DNA from: Nemania diffusa
Taxonomy: Eukaryota > Ascomycota > Sordariomycetes > Xylariales > Xylariaceae
Length of the DNA: 64,000 bases
Reading direction: 5' to 3'
Assembly (NCBI GenBank): GCA_038501195.1
Contig: JBBPUQ010000001.1
Span: 2,356,001-2,420,000 of the forward strand
Under the pieces are notes generated by a model. The model saw only the letters and a program-made list of their open reading frames with translations. It was not told the DNA's origin and ran no database searches. Within the stretch, counting starts at the first letter, position 1. Every line of letters starts with the position of its first letter. Positions 10,367 to 21,341 of this stretch are shown here, one piece after another. Both the position numbers and the translations under genes were made by a program.

Positions 10367-10845
10367 AATAATGCATCCGCAAGCTTTAATTATGAATCAA
10401 GTAATAAGGTAGGCGTCAACTCATACTCCTGAATTCTCAAAATTTAGAGAGCAGAGACTGTTGGTATGAATGTTAGAATAGCACATCTACAGCTTCCAAG
10501 TTTGTTTGCTGTTACAGAATACACAGTACTGGTGCTAGGGGAGCTAACGATTTCCGAATCAAGTAAGACGACAGCGAGACACAGCCGTCGGGTTATTACG
10601 GGGCTACATATAGGTTAGGTAGGTACCTGGGTACAGAGCACACTGCTGCGCCACTACGGTACACTGTGTCCACAGCTGTCCCGCGGATCGGCAGACCGGC
10701 AGTTGCAGCTGTCGCGGACATCAACTGAAATGGCACGAGTCGTTTGCATCCCTCGCTTCTGCTCTTTCTCTCCCTACTCACCCAGCTAGTCACTCCTTTA
10801 CCATCTGCCATTGAGGGCTACGAGGCCCAGGATCTTACCGTCGCA
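10367..10845. promoter_or_regulatory. shared promoter of ALG10 and dihydroorotate dehydrogenase
   Basis: The 479 bases between two divergent start codons must hold both promoters. A TAGGTTAGGTAGGTACCT cluster lies near 10611-10628. No TATA box stands out. Confidence 0.45.
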
Positions 10846-12411
10846 ATGGCACCCCTGCGCGCTGTCACCCGGCGTGCCCTTTTGTTTGCTACCACCCCGG
10901 TGGTGGCGGCACGACAAGCCCCGAGAGGACTACCGCGAATTTACCAACGCGCGACTTCGACCTCTTCGACGACGGGCTCCTCGCTGGTATCTCGAGCCCG
11001 GGCTGCTGTATTAATAACGGGCGTGGCGCTGTCTGGATTTGTCGGGTATGTCTACGCCACCGACACCCGCGCCTTCTTCCACCGCCATGTCATCCCACCT
11101 CTGCTGCGGTTCGTCTACCCGGATGCCGAAGAGGCCCACAACGCCGCCGTCTCGTCTATGAAGAATCTATACAGCCTCAACTTACACCCGCGAGAGAGGG
11201 GCTCGATACTGACCACGAATGGCGATGCCGACCTCTCTGTTTCCGTGTTTGGCGCCCAACTTGCCAATCCGCTCGCCATTTCCGCGGGGCTTGACAAGCA
11301 CGGCGAGATTCCCGATGCCTTGTTCGCTCTTGGTGCTTCTGTTGTCGAGATTGGGGGTTGTACACCACGACCCCAAGAAGGCAACCCTAAGCCACGTATG
11401 TTCCGGGTGCCTGGTCTCGACGGCCTGATCAACCGATACGGCCTCAACTCACGCGGCGCTGATAACATGGCGATGCGGTTAAGGGAGAGGGTGCGAAGGT
11501 TTGGAAAGACCGTTGGGCTGGACGAATCAGGTGTTTTGAATGGCGAAGCTGGTGTTCCACCCGGAAGTTTATTGCCTGGCCGGATGCTTCTGGTCCAGAT
11601 CGCCAAGAACAAGGAAACCGACGAGAGTAACGTCGAGGCCGTCGCCAAGGACTACGTCTATTGTGTCCAACAGTTGGGTCGTTATGCAGATGTTCTCGTG
11701 GTGAACGTGAGCAGCCCCAACACGCCAGGATTGCGTGATCTGCAGGCTGTCGAACCCCTGACAAAACTCTTAAGTGCGGTTGTTGACGAGGCACGGAAGA
11801 CGGACAGGAAAGTGAAACCTAAGGTAATGGTAAAGGTCTCGCCGGATGAGGACGAAGATGGCCAGATGGAAGGAATTGTCCAGGCTGTGTGGTCGAGTGG
11901 TGTCGATGGAGTGATTGTTGGAAACACCACAAAACGCCGAACTGGCATCATACCCCCAGGAGTTGGCATCACGCCAAAGGAGCAGACGACGCTAACGGAG
12001 ACGGGTGGCTACTCAGGCCCTATGGTGCTTGGCCGTACGGTTGACCTCGTCAAGCGATATAGAAAGATGCTAGACAGTCACTCGTGGCAGGAACTCGTTC
12101 AAGGGAAAAAGCGAGTCGACGAAGCAGTCGATGCAAGCATTGCCGGCATCGATGACACTATTACGGGAATACCGATAGAAGGCTTGGCAACCAAATCTAC
12201 CGCCCCCATAACACGCGATGTGGGCAGCGCCACGGAGCAAAAGGTCATATTTGCCACAGGTGGTATAACGGATGGACGAGATGCCCTCGAGGTGCTCAAT
12301 GCCGGGGCAAGTATTGCCATGGTATATACGAGTCTCGTTTATGGTGGCGCGGGTACCGTTACTCGCATGAAGGATGAGATGAAAGCGGAACTGGATGCAT
12401 CTAAGGCGTAG
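10846..12411 (+). CDS. URA9: mitochondrial dihydroorotate dehydrogenase (class 2)
   Basis: Oxidises dihydroorotate to orotate in pyrimidine synthesis, passing electrons to ubiquinone at the inner mitochondrial membrane. Single exon, 521 residues. The start is the ATG at 10846 (GCAATGGC); the frame extends upstream only with non-ATG codons. Seen: an Arg/Ala-rich N-terminus typical of a mitochondrial presequence, one membrane helix (about 53-71), FMN-site GLDKHGE (148-154), RYGLNSRG (197-204), and NVSSPNTPGL from 287, where S290 is the class 2 catalytic base by family analogy. Then a strand around MVKVSPD, GNTT, and ATGGITDGRDALEVLNAGAS from 470. Residues about 407-465 form a charged, low-similarity insertion absent from bacterial and animal enzymes, which fits fungal members. 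Divergent from ALG10. Call is secure. Confidence 0.95.
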   Translation: MAPLRAVTRRALLFATTPVVAARQAPRGLPRIYQRATSTSSTTGSSLVSRARAAVLITGVALSGFVGYVYATDTRAFFHRHVIPPLLRFVYPDAEEAHNAAVSSMKNLYSLNLHPRERGSILTTNGDADLSVSVFGAQLANPLAISAGLDKHGEIPDALFALGASVVEIGGCTPRPQEGNPKPRMFRVPGLDGLINRYGLNSRGADNMAMRLRERVRRFGKTVGLDESGVLNGEAGVPPGSLLPGRMLLVQIAKNKETDESNVEAVAKDYVYCVQQLGRYADVLVVNVSSPNTPGLRDLQAVEPLTKLLSAVVDEARKTDRKVKPKVMVKVSPDEDEDGQMEGIVQAVWSSGVDGVIVGNTTKRRTGIIPPGVGITPKEQTTLTETGGYSGPMVLGRTVDLVKRYRKMLDSHSWQELVQGKKRVDEAVDASIAGIDDTITGIPIEGLATKSTAPITRDVGSATEQKVIFATGGITDGRDALEVLNAGASIAMVYTSLVYGGAGTVTRMKDEMKAELDASKA

Positions 12412-12661
12412 AATGCCGAAGGGCAGACAAAACTAACTACGGGTTAAAAGAAGAAACGTGTACTATCACATGGTAGAGATTAGACTAGATGGGTTTTTGG
12501 TACGGGATCTGTATACACTAGCACCACGAAATTCCCGAGTACAAATCAACGACTGAATGAAATCTATTGGTATTGTTTTAATACAGGTTCGCCGTACATG
12601 CACGCCGCTGTCGATGCGATAATGATGGCCTCTAAACTCCCTATATAGAATCTCGACCAGC

Positions 12662-13375
12662 TTAGAAGGGCTAGACAGGCTGTTAGCAAGGTTTCTGGCT
12701 CCTCGTGCATCGCTCGATTGGGTTCGTCTCACGTTGTCTGATGCGGGGATCTCCTTGATGAAGCTGCCGCCGATGATGGGGAGGTGCTGTAGGATATCCT
12801 GCTTCACCTTGGGGATGCCCGAGCCGAAGAAGATGACGGCGAAGAGAGCAACGCCACCAAACGCACCCGACTTCAGGCCACTGTATTTCCGGCTGTCAGC
12901 CCGCCGCTCATTTCTTCCCTTGGACTATCCTGTCTCGGAAGTTCATGTATGATGAGGGAATTCGCTTTCGAGATGTCAAAGGTTTGGGCAATCTTACAGT
13001 GTAGTGAGTTGTTTAACCGACCAGCCAGCGAATTGAGGCTGGTAGTGGTACCTGGTTTGCATAGTATCATTAGCTGCCCACTCCTTGCTTGTCGTACGGG
13101 GTTCGCATCGTCTGGTGGGGGCTATCGCGACAATCCAAGATCCTCCTCAGCGGATCGATAGCTGTCCATCATCTTCTCGGGGTTCGATATAGTGTATTCG
13201 GTACTCACTTCGGTCCGTAGGGGCTCTTGTAGGTCGGGTACTGGGCCCGGAGGATGGGAGACTATAAAATGTACTAGGTTAGCACATAACATCGAGTAAA
13301 TATAGGATAAGTTAGGTTGCCTGGAAGCTCTGGCTTGAAGAATACGAGAATGAATTGCCGTACCTGGAAAACCAT
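12662..13375 (-). CDS. QCR10: cytochrome bc1 complex subunit 10 (QCR10)
   Basis: A small single-helix subunit at the periphery of respiratory complex III. It is easy to miss because it is cut into five exons: 13375-13364, 13261-13209, 13051-12998, 12880-12733 and 12670-12662, summing to 276 bases, 91 residues. Exon 1 codes only MVFQ and exon 5 only Pro-Phe-stop. The joined protein has TYKSPYGPKYHYQPQFAGW in the matrix-side N-terminus, a helix (about SGAFGGVALFAVIFFGSGI), then IPKVKQDILQHLPIIG and the family ending EIPASDNPF. The DNPF ending, which only appears after joining the 9 bp last exon, is strong support. Introns are 102, 157, 117 and 62 bases. It is divergent from MED4 with 357 bases between starts. 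Confidence 0.9.
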
Positions 13376-13732
13376 TGTGGCTATGGATCGCAAGGAGGGG
13401 GTGCGAGATCTCAATGGCAGGATGCTGGTTTGCTAGCGGTCAAATGGGTGACGGAACTCAGTTGTGAAGCTTAAGCTTGCGCGACATTCCATTCTCATGA
13501 TTCGTCGGGCAAAGCCGGCAACTGCTTCAGCCACATTTCAGCCCCACCAGCCCTTGTCTTGTGCCTGTCTTGTGGTAGGCACCAGCCACATCTCCATCTC
13601 CATCTCATTTACGCATTCATGTATACAAGCAATGCAGTGAAAAAAAACAAACTCGGCTGCGGCTACCAAACCTTCATAGCTAATTTTAGAGACGACAACG
13701 AGTACTGAAAGCGCTAGCTGCATCCACACGTC
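13376..13732. promoter_or_regulatory. shared promoter of QCR10 and MED4
   Basis: The 357 bases between divergent ATGs at 13375 and 13733. It is the shortest divergent gap in the window. A repeated CATCTCCATCTCCATCTCA tract is seen near 13587-13606. Confidence 0.45.
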
Positions 13733-14915
13733 ATGAATAAAAAAATAGATTCGTCTTTCGATCGCGTCGAGAAGGCCTTAGGGACGCTTATCGACTCCAT
13801 CGCCAAGTACAATCCCTCTACGAGCCAAGTCGAAGAGCTGGGAAATGCAGATGCAGAGCTCACCAAGGGGCTGAAAGACCGTATGCCGCCCATATTCTTC
13901 TCGTTTCTTTTGCCCCTCCTTCTGAAAGCCCCCGTATACAGACCCCTTGCTCAGTCATTGTCCACGAGAAGAAGAGCGCTGTGCTAATTCTCGCCTGTTT
14001 CGTGACGATGCAGTACAAACCCACCAATTCAACTACCAGCGGATCCTAGACCTACGCTCCGAAACCGCCAAATACGACGCCCAGATCAAGGACACGCTGC
14101 GCCTCCTCGCCAACACGCGCAAGGAGCTCGTCCACGCCTCCGCGACCGCCTTCCCCGACGGCCCCAACTACAAGATCCAGTACGATGAGCTGCTCAGCTA
14201 CGCGGGGCGCATCAGCAGGACCACGATCCCGCCCGTCGGTGCCGTGAACGCCATCCCAGCCGGGACGACGGAGTCCTCGCAGCTGCTGAAGGGCGAGGCC
14301 AGCGCGCCCGAGACGGCCGCGACAACGCCGGCGGCCGAGACACCAAACGGGGTCGCGACGCCGCAGCCCACGCAGCCCCTCTCCGTAACCGCGAACGGCG
14401 ACGGCGGCGGCGGCATAGCCGACTCCCAACTCTCCAACGCGACGACGGCGAACACGGCAGGCACCGGCAGCGGCACGGAGCTCCCCGAGGGCCTGGCGAC
14501 CTTCCTGAACCCGCACAGCGCGTACACCTTCGTGCCCTGGCCGACGGAGGAGCAGGTGCGCCACGGCGCCGTCGCCGCCCTCGCGTACCTGGCGGAGCAG
14601 GGCATCGAGGCCGAGGGCTACGACCCGGCCGCCGAGAAGGCGCGCGAGGAGCGCGAGGCCGAGGAGCGCCGCGCCGCCGAGGAGCGCGAGCGCGCCGACC
14701 GCGAGGAGAGGGAGCGCCGCCTGCGCGAGGAGCACGCCCGCGCCCGCGACCGCGAGGACAAGGAGCGCGCCGAGGCCTGGCGGCGCGCGAGCGTCTCCGC
14801 CGGTGCTGCTGCCGCTGCCACCGTGGGGTCGGGCGCCCCGGCGGCTCCGCCGCAGCCGCAGCCCAAGGCGCAGTTTCAGTTCATGGGCGATGACGACGAT
14901 GACGATGACGACTAA
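13733..14915 (+). CDS. MED4: Mediator complex subunit 4
   Basis: Middle-module subunit of Mediator, bridging regulators and RNA polymerase II in the nucleus. Two exons, 13733-13880 and 14014-14915, with a 133-base intron; 349 residues. The start MNKKIDSSFDRVEKALGTL and the following helices (LQTHQFNYQRILDLRSETA after the junction) form the coiled-coil part. LLSYAGRISRTTIPPVGA is the typical MED4 box. A low-complexity Ala/Thr/Gly region follows, then a region with YTFVPWPTEEQVRHGAVAAL, an Arg/Glu/Ala-rich helix of about 60 residues and a terminal run of aspartates. The second exon has strongly GC-rich third positions compared with neighbouring genes, which creates a long antisense shadow frame. 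Confidence 0.9.
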
Positions 14916-15233
14916 GGGGATTACGGGGTGCGCTATTATAGAGGAGCCTGAGATGAACAAGTCTCATGAGACAGTTGACCTTATACCTAGACGGGGTGTC
15001 CGAAAGGTGATACTACGACATGCCATTATTAGCATTAGGATTGGATGCGGCGACGCATAGTATTCTCAGTCACAATTAGCAGAAGACAGACAACATAAAT
15101 ACCAAATCTATACAATGTAATAATTTTGTCTTCATGATCATACAGTCTATAATACATATAACCCAATTACCCATGTTTAGGGGATGACACGAACTGTCTT
15201 TCGATCGTGACTAATCTGTTCCTCGAAGAGCAT
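14916..15233. other. short spacer between convergent MED4 and TM9 genes
   Basis: About 320 bases of AT-richer sequence holding both 3' ends. Nothing else is seen. Confidence 0.5.
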
Positions 15234-17242
15234 CTAGTCAATTTTGATAGAGCCGTAGATCTTCCTCACGAACAACCAGCTAGCGAAGAATCCAATCGAT
15301 CCTAGTCATCACGTTAGCCCTCCGCAATATCGTGTTCAAGAAATGGAGACGTACCTGTTAATATGAAAAAGAGAAACGATAATAGCGCGCTGTATCCGAT
15401 GTACAGCACAGTGCCAGATAATCCACCCAGCGAGAGCTTGCTGATAAGGTATATCAGAGCGTTGGCGAAGATGTAACCCGCGCTCATGCCAGCAGCGAGA
15501 AACGCGCGCCATTGCCAGTGGTAGTTCTCCGCACAGAGCAAGAAGTACACCATCAAAACGGTAACAGCCGCACAGGTGATGATCATGAGACCATAGCATA
15601 GGAATAAGAACCCGAACATGTAGTAAATCTTGCTAAACCAGATCGAGCTCATAATGAAGTACAACTCGACAAAGATGGCGCCAAAGGGAAGGATGCCGAC
15701 GAGTAGCATGCTGGGTATAGGTTTGAGGTAAGTTGTAGAGGGCGGGATCTGGCGCGGGATCTGGTTGGTGCGAACGGGAGGGTCAAGCGCCTTTGCACGG
15801 AAACCTAGCCAGGAACCGGCGACGGACAGAGGTACCGAGATAATAAACCAGATAGCCACGATGACGAGCATGGTCGTAAAGGGAACAGCCCCAGCAGCAC
15901 CATTAGCCCACAGGAAGAGGTTGAGCACGAAGAAAGTGAAGAAAACGATGCCAGGCACAAGCAGAGGGGTTGACGCGATGTTGAGCTTCCATTGCTCGCC
16001 GTTCATTGATTTGTATGCTCGAGCTGAGACGTAGCCACCAACAAAACTCAGCAGCGTGTATAAGAACACGGCGATCGTGCCAAGAGAACCGCGGTTGGAT
16101 GGGGAGAGGAAGCCGAGTAGGGCGAAGCAAATGGTAAACCCGGTCATGGCAAAAAGTTGAGCACCATTACCGAGCAACACGGAAAGTAATAGAGGATGGG
16201 CCGGTGTTCGGAACACATCTCCGTGAACGAGTTTCCAACCAGAGTCTTCCTGTACGCCATCTTCTAGACCATCTCCCCCTGACAGGTCATCCAGGTTGAT
16301 CTGGTCCAGCCGGTTGTATCTCGCGATATCCTTTCGAAGAGCTCGGAACAGGACAGAAGTTACTGTTATGGTGAGGAAGACAACCACAACAGCCGAGTTG
16401 ATGAGAGAAAACCAGTGGATCTTGGGATCGAAAACGTGTAGGTATTTGTCCCATCGAGTAGCCCAGGCAGTGGAAGATTCTTTCCAGTAAACACTATAAG
16501 TGAAGGTAACATCTGTCACCCCATTTACATCCTCGGAGAGCTCGACCGGGGCAATGCTGTCGTCGAGGCAATCTACCTCACCCCCTCCGGAAGGATAGGC
16601 TTTGGAGTAAGGCTGAACAACAGCACCTACCACCCTAAGCTGGTTCGCATGCCCACGAACCTTGTGGTACTCGATAACAATGTCGTAGTGGTTGTTGAAA
16701 ACGGTTGGGCTTTGGGGGTCGGTAGGGGAGATCTGACCGAGAGCAAAGCCAGGGCTGTAGAAGTCAGTACCAGTGAGTGGATCGAAGAGATCCTGACCAG
16801 CTGGTAGTCCGTCTACGAGCCAGTTGAGAGCAAACCCCTTCTCAATCCGCGTGTTTACGAAATGGGCCGATTCCGTGTCGTACTGGGCCGAGCACAGCTT
16901 GACGCAGGTCTGGTTTTGTTCCATCTTGAGAGTAAAAGGCGAGGTCATAATTCGATCGCCGAACAGAATGCTCCCTAAGCTCTCAGACACATATTTAGGG
17001 CCGCCTTCGGGCTGACAGAACTTGAACCTGGGGTCGTAGTAGTCATACGACAGCACTGAGTGAAGGCGCGCATCCTCGGCTGCGACGGGTTTGATGCTAT
17101 TTACAAAGAGGGGTACGGTGTCGCCCGGTTTGTAGGATGTGGGCGCAACGCCAGGTAGGTAGAAGGCAGCAGCGAACTGTGGGAGGGCGAGGAGTGCCGA
17201 CAGGAGCGCCGACGTTGGCGCAATGAATGGTGATGACTTCAT
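15234..17242 (-). CDS. TM9/EMP70-family nonaspanin
   Basis: Endosome/Golgi nine-transmembrane-span protein of the EMP70/TMN group, involved in membrane traffic and protein sorting. Two exons, 17242-15355 and 15301-15234, with a 53-base intron; 651 residues. Seen: a signal peptide (to about residue 26), a lumenal domain starting FYLPGVAPTSYKPGD with VNS...LSYDYYDPRFKFC, conserved LGSILFGDRI, and then nine hydrophobic helices. The short last exon is needed to give the family C-terminus GFFASWLFVRKIYGSIKID. That ending carries the KxD-type Golgi retention signal known to bind coatomer. Without the splice the frame would end 13 residues into unrelated sequence. Length fits the EMP70/TM9SF2-TM9SF4 branch; I do not assign a paralog. 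Confidence 0.93.
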
Positions 17243-17963
17243 GGTTGGTGATCAGGGGGGGTCTATCTAGCAAACAAGCCATGGGCCGTTAGCATGCATT
17301 CCCGAATGTCGAGAGATGGGACGGGAGCAGAGTCAGTGATGGCCTAACGTAGACGGAGAGAGACCAGCTTGAAAAAGGGAGAAGCAGCAAGGGTTGTCGT
17401 AAACTCACGAAAACCGCCAGGCCGCAGCCTCGGACACGAATTATAGAGCACAAGGGCTCGCGCTGCAATGAGAGGGCTCGCCCAAAGACGCAGTAATAAA
17501 TAAATTCAACAAGTTGATACTTGCATCAATAAAGAGCAGTAGAACGTAGGTGGGTAGATATTTTGGCCAGGATTTCTTCGAGGCTCGAAGCTGACGTTGC
17601 AGTCTAAAGAAGGGAGCGTGTAAGGAGCGCAGGTACAGAGTAGCTGGTGTCATTTATTCTCGGGATGTTTAGGTAATAGTCGCCAATACCTATAACCTGC
17701 TAGCCCTGAAGCGTTACCTGTGTTCAGGGGTCTAAATTAACTACCTACCTAGGTACCTAAGTAGTGATGTAGCTGTAGTCACTATAGGCTCTACAGCTTA
17801 GCTGGGCACGCTAAGCAAAACCCAACGCCCACGTCTTATCGCCTTATCAGTCGATTAGATTATTATTTTTTTGGCCGTCCAAGTCGAGTCCTCTCCAAAA
17901 TCTCATACTCACCTACTGACGTACTCACTTAATTTCACCGTCTTGAGGCCCTAGCAAGTGGAA
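17243..17963. promoter_or_regulatory. shared promoter of the TM9 gene and LCP5
   Basis: The 721 bases between divergent starts. A CTACCTACCTAGGTACCTAA cluster at about 17740-17759 is one of the densest examples of the dispersed word found in spacers here. ORFs inside are short and unsupported. Confidence 0.4.
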
Positions 17964-19106
17964 ATGGCAGCTGCGGTAACTCTGCCAGCATTGCTGGACT
18001 CTCTCACCAATTCGCTGTCCTCCGCCATTGAAGCCGCCCCTAAACTTGCCGGCATAGACGAGACCAACAATGGCGTCTCACTCCTCGCCGTCAAGAATGA
18101 GCTCCTCCTATCATATCTACAGAACCTTGTGTTTCTGATATTGATCAAAATACGGAATGCGAAAGGCAGCGATGCAGACTCAACCGATGATTCGAGCGAA
18201 ACCTCGGATGCTGTCGTGAAGAAGCTAGTTGAGCTGCGCCTATACCTCGACAAGGGCGTGCGTCCGCTAGAAGAGCGGCTGCGCTTCCAGCTCGACAAGA
18301 TCATCCGCGCAGCAGATGACGCAGAACGGAATGAGAAGATCGCAAAGGACGCCCCAGATGCCGAGTCCGAGTCCGAGTCCGAATCCGACGCGGATTCCAA
18401 TGCTGGCGATGGCGATGAGCGCCGTGGCGTCTCAGATAATAAGGCGCCTCGGAGCCACGCGAACGCCAAGCAAGGTCCCTCATTCTCCAACTTCTCGGCG
18501 CCCGTATCGGTAGGCATGGCCGCAGCGGTGCAAGACAAGACCGGAGTCTACCGACCCCCCAAGATCACCCCGACCGTCATGCCCACCACCGAGCGACGAG
18601 AGCGGACAGAGCGCCGACCGATGAAGTCCGCCACAATAAACGAGTACATCGCAGATGAGCTCTCGACCGCTCCCTCCGCCATCCCCAGCGTGGGATCCAA
18701 CGTGGTGTTCGGCGGCAGAAAGGTGAAGACGGCAACAGAACGCGACGAGGAACAGCGCAGGCGCGAATTCGAAGAGACCAATTTCGTCCGACTGCCCAAG
18801 GAGAACAAGAAAGAACGGGCCGAAAAGAACCGGCTAGAGAGACGCAGTGCAAAGATGAGCTTTGGTGGAGAGGAATGGCGAGACCTAGGGGAGGGCGTAG
18901 ACCGCATCGACAAGCTGACGAGGCGGAGGGAAGGTGGCGGCAAGAGTACCAAAGCTCTGCTGGAAAAGAGTCGAAAGCGAGGGCGCGACACAATCGATAG
19001 CAATCGTGGAAGTGGTCTCAACAGTGACACCAGAGAAATCGGTGAGCGGTTCAGCAAGAAGTTGAAAGTCATGGAAGGGGGAAGAAGGGATCGCGGCAAA
19101 CGGTAG
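17964..19106 (+). CDS. LCP5: LCP5-like U3 snoRNP-associated protein (Sas10/Utp3/C1D family)
   Basis: Nucleolar factor of the small-subunit processome, needed for 18S rRNA maturation. Single exon, 380 residues. The frame begins with GTG at 17958 but the first ATG is at 17964. The N-terminal Sas10/Utp3/C1D helical domain covers about residues 5-105 (LLAVKNELLLSYLQNLVFLILIK, then LRLYLDKGVRPLEERLRFQLDKI). An acidic Ser/Glu/Asp repeat and a flexible region follow. The motif KTGVYRPPKITPTVMP is characteristic of the LCP5/neuroguidin group. The C-terminus is basic, with FVRLPKENKKERAEK and nuclear-localisation-like KKLKVMEGGRRDRGKR. It converges on the FMO-like gene. Confidence 0.88.
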   Translation: MAAAVTLPALLDSLTNSLSSAIEAAPKLAGIDETNNGVSLLAVKNELLLSYLQNLVFLILIKIRNAKGSDADSTDDSSETSDAVVKKLVELRLYLDKGVRPLEERLRFQLDKIIRAADDAERNEKIAKDAPDAESESESESDADSNAGDGDERRGVSDNKAPRSHANAKQGPSFSNFSAPVSVGMAAAVQDKTGVYRPPKITPTVMPTTERRERTERRPMKSATINEYIADELSTAPSAIPSVGSNVVFGGRKVKTATERDEEQRRREFEETNFVRLPKENKKERAEKNRLERRSAKMSFGGEEWRDLGEGVDRIDKLTRRREGGGKSTKALLEKSRKRGRDTIDSNRGSGLNSDTREIGERFSKKLKVMEGGRRDRGKR

Positions 19107-19311
19107 TTTCACACCGAGTCAGTCGTGGCACATTTCAAAAAGAACATTGACATCGAAGTCACTCGCATTCTTGCCGAATAAAAATAATTCATATTTTGTA
19201 GAGATATCTATATTTCTCTAACAAGCCTTTCCCAGCCTGAGTGTTGCAGAGGTCTATTGACGTACAGCCCCTTCACGCCACGGACTAACCAAATCCATGT
19301 TCTGGTGCCGT

Positions 19312-21113
19312 CTAGAAACTATGGCCCACATCTGGATCATCCGGACCCTGGTGTATACCCAACCCGTTACGAATCTGCTCTTCTTTCTCAACAATTCGCT
19401 TAGGTAGAACCATACCTAGGCCGAAGAATACGAAGAAGGCCCATTTCCATCGGAACGGGTTGAACGCGACACAGAACGTGAACCACCAGAGGAGCTCAAG
19501 GTACGTGAAGAAGTCGAACGCCCCGGTTGGCGCGAACGCCTTTAGCGTTTTCGTCATGTCGATCCACCGCTCCATCCAGAACGTGGATGGCCGCGTGAGC
19601 GGGTCAATCAGGAACATGAGGAGTATGCGTGTATAGATACCAATATGCCAATTGCCAACCGTACCCACGGCGGAAATGTAAGTACAATTAATCGCGGAGA
19701 CAGAAGGATGTTGCGGGGGAAAGGTCTGCAGATACCAGTTCGGAGGCATCGGGTCGAACGAATCCTCTGGGAGGAAGTCTAGGGCAGGGCGTTTGTAGCC
19801 CGTGGCCATCACTAGCATGTCGCCTGGGATATCGACTCTCTTGCCGGGCCCCCCTTTGGGCACGCCCTTTTCTCGCTTGTTGACATACACGCCTGCTTCG
19901 TGGAAGGAGTCGATGTCGCATCGTACCCACTCAGCACCACCCGATCGTAGCTTATCCATGATATCCGAATTCACCATAGGGGTATCCGTGAAAATTCCTT
20001 TAGAGTCCGGAGCGATATCTTGCAGATCTCGGTAGAAGAATGTCTTAAGCAGACGTTCTGGGATCCAAGAGAACGGGGTTTCTTGGCCCCAGATGTTGAG
20101 GGATAGTAAAATATCAACTATCGGATTCCGAGGGATTATCCATTTATCACTTGAGAAAAGTGTCAGCAGTTGTCATTTACGAAAGGCTTAGGAAGGGTTT
20201 CAGAAGGAGGTTAGGTTTCTGTTAGATCATATATGCCCCCGAGCTACGTCAAAGAAGAGAAGAATAAGGGATTGAGGAATCCTTACCTGCGAGATAAGAT
20301 ATACACTTTCTTAGCACCTTTCTCGAAGGCATATTCGAGAGCTTCGACCGCACTCGCACCTCCTCCAATAATGATCATAGTCTTTCCCTCGACATCGACG
20401 CTACAGGCCTGTTAACTATGCGAACACAGTATTAATACAGCGATGTTTAGACTTACCCTGTGAGTCGACTAGAGTGGTGCACAGGTCTCTGAAAGTTCTC
20501 AATCCCTTCTATGTGTGGCATCTTAGGGTCTCCACAAGTACCGATCGCCGCGATGATGCCTTCAAAGTGACCATTGGCTGTGTTATTGATGATCCAGCGG
20601 CCCTGGCCGTCTTTATATACCTTTTCGACCCTCGTTTCGAATTTGGTCCGCGTGTCGAGTCCATATTTCTCCCAGACGCCCCTGACTTGGCTGAGGATCT
20701 GCTGCCGGTCAGGATACCCTCTGTCCCATTGAACTGAGGGATGAAACCTAAACATAGCCGAGTGGATTTGCAAGCTAGATGTGGTGTTCACGTTCTGCAA
20801 ATGAATATTAGCAATTCAATTCTCCCATCGGGGTTTTATGCTCGTCTGAGCTACTAACACTCCATATGCCTCCCAAATTCTTCTTCGAGCCGGCTTCGAA
20901 AATGACCACATCGAATCCATGGCCGATGCAATGAGCTGCTGCTGACACGCCAGTGATGCCAGCACCGATAATGGCAATTTTGGGTCGTGTCAGGTGTGAA
21001 CTAGGTGTTGGAGGATTAGGTGAGAGTATAATGCCGACGAGCCATTGGAAGATCTGGAAAATGAATAAAAAGGGATGGAAGAGGGGATTCTGGAGACGAG
21101 TCTGGGACCCCAT
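19312..21113 (-). CDS. membrane-associated FMO-like flavin monooxygenase
   Basis: A flavoprotein of the FMO/Baeyer-Villiger type; the substrate cannot be inferred. Four exons: 21113-20859, 20794-20457, 20400-20287 and 20149-19312, introns 64, 56 and 137 bases, 514 residues. Seen: an N-terminal hydrophobic segment (about 12-32), the FAD-binding motif IIGAGITG (48-55), WSNVNTTSSLQ across the first junction, QRPVHHSSRLTG resembling the FMO fingerprint, and a second Rossmann motif IIGGGASA (208-215). MATGYKRP near the C-terminal third is the ATG motif of this fold. Two hydrophobic helices near the end (LLWWFTFCVAF, AFFVFFGLGMVL) suggest ER membrane anchoring. Intron 2 has two nearby acceptors; only TGTAG at 20401 keeps frame with the donor at 20456. 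It lies at the edge of the housekeeping block. Confidence 0.85.
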
Positions 21114-21333
21114 CTTGAACCTCTGTGTAGGTGTAAGAGAGGAGGGCGCAAATTCCGTAGCTTTAAAACTGGAGGGTTAGAGAATTCTTCAAATATGAGT
21201 GTTGAAGCTACATTAACAACTTATATGGGCATACCATATTTTAAAGCTTTATCTATGTACAATCGCCGATCTGAGTTCAGATCATTATGCCACTAGGTAG
21301 CTTAATTATGAACGGGAGCTTCCCCTTTGTTGT

Positions 21334-21341
21334 TGACGTCA
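21334..21341. promoter_or_regulatory. consensus CRE (TGACGTCA), possible bZIP/Atf1 site
   Basis: A perfect eight-base cyclic-AMP response element, within a ten-base palindrome TTGACGTCAA, about 220 bases upstream of the FMO-like start codon. Fungal Atf1/CREB-type bZIP factors bind this element in stress genes. The link to the flavoprotein gene is by position only. Confidence 0.35.

Noticed and set aside
11115..11648. 177-codon minus-strand frame
   Set aside because: Antisense to dihydroorotate dehydrogenase, no family features.
14052..14960. 302-codon minus-strand frame
   Set aside because: It is antisense to the GC-rich exon of MED4; composition is Arg/Gly/Leu/Val-rich and repetitive, a typical shadow.
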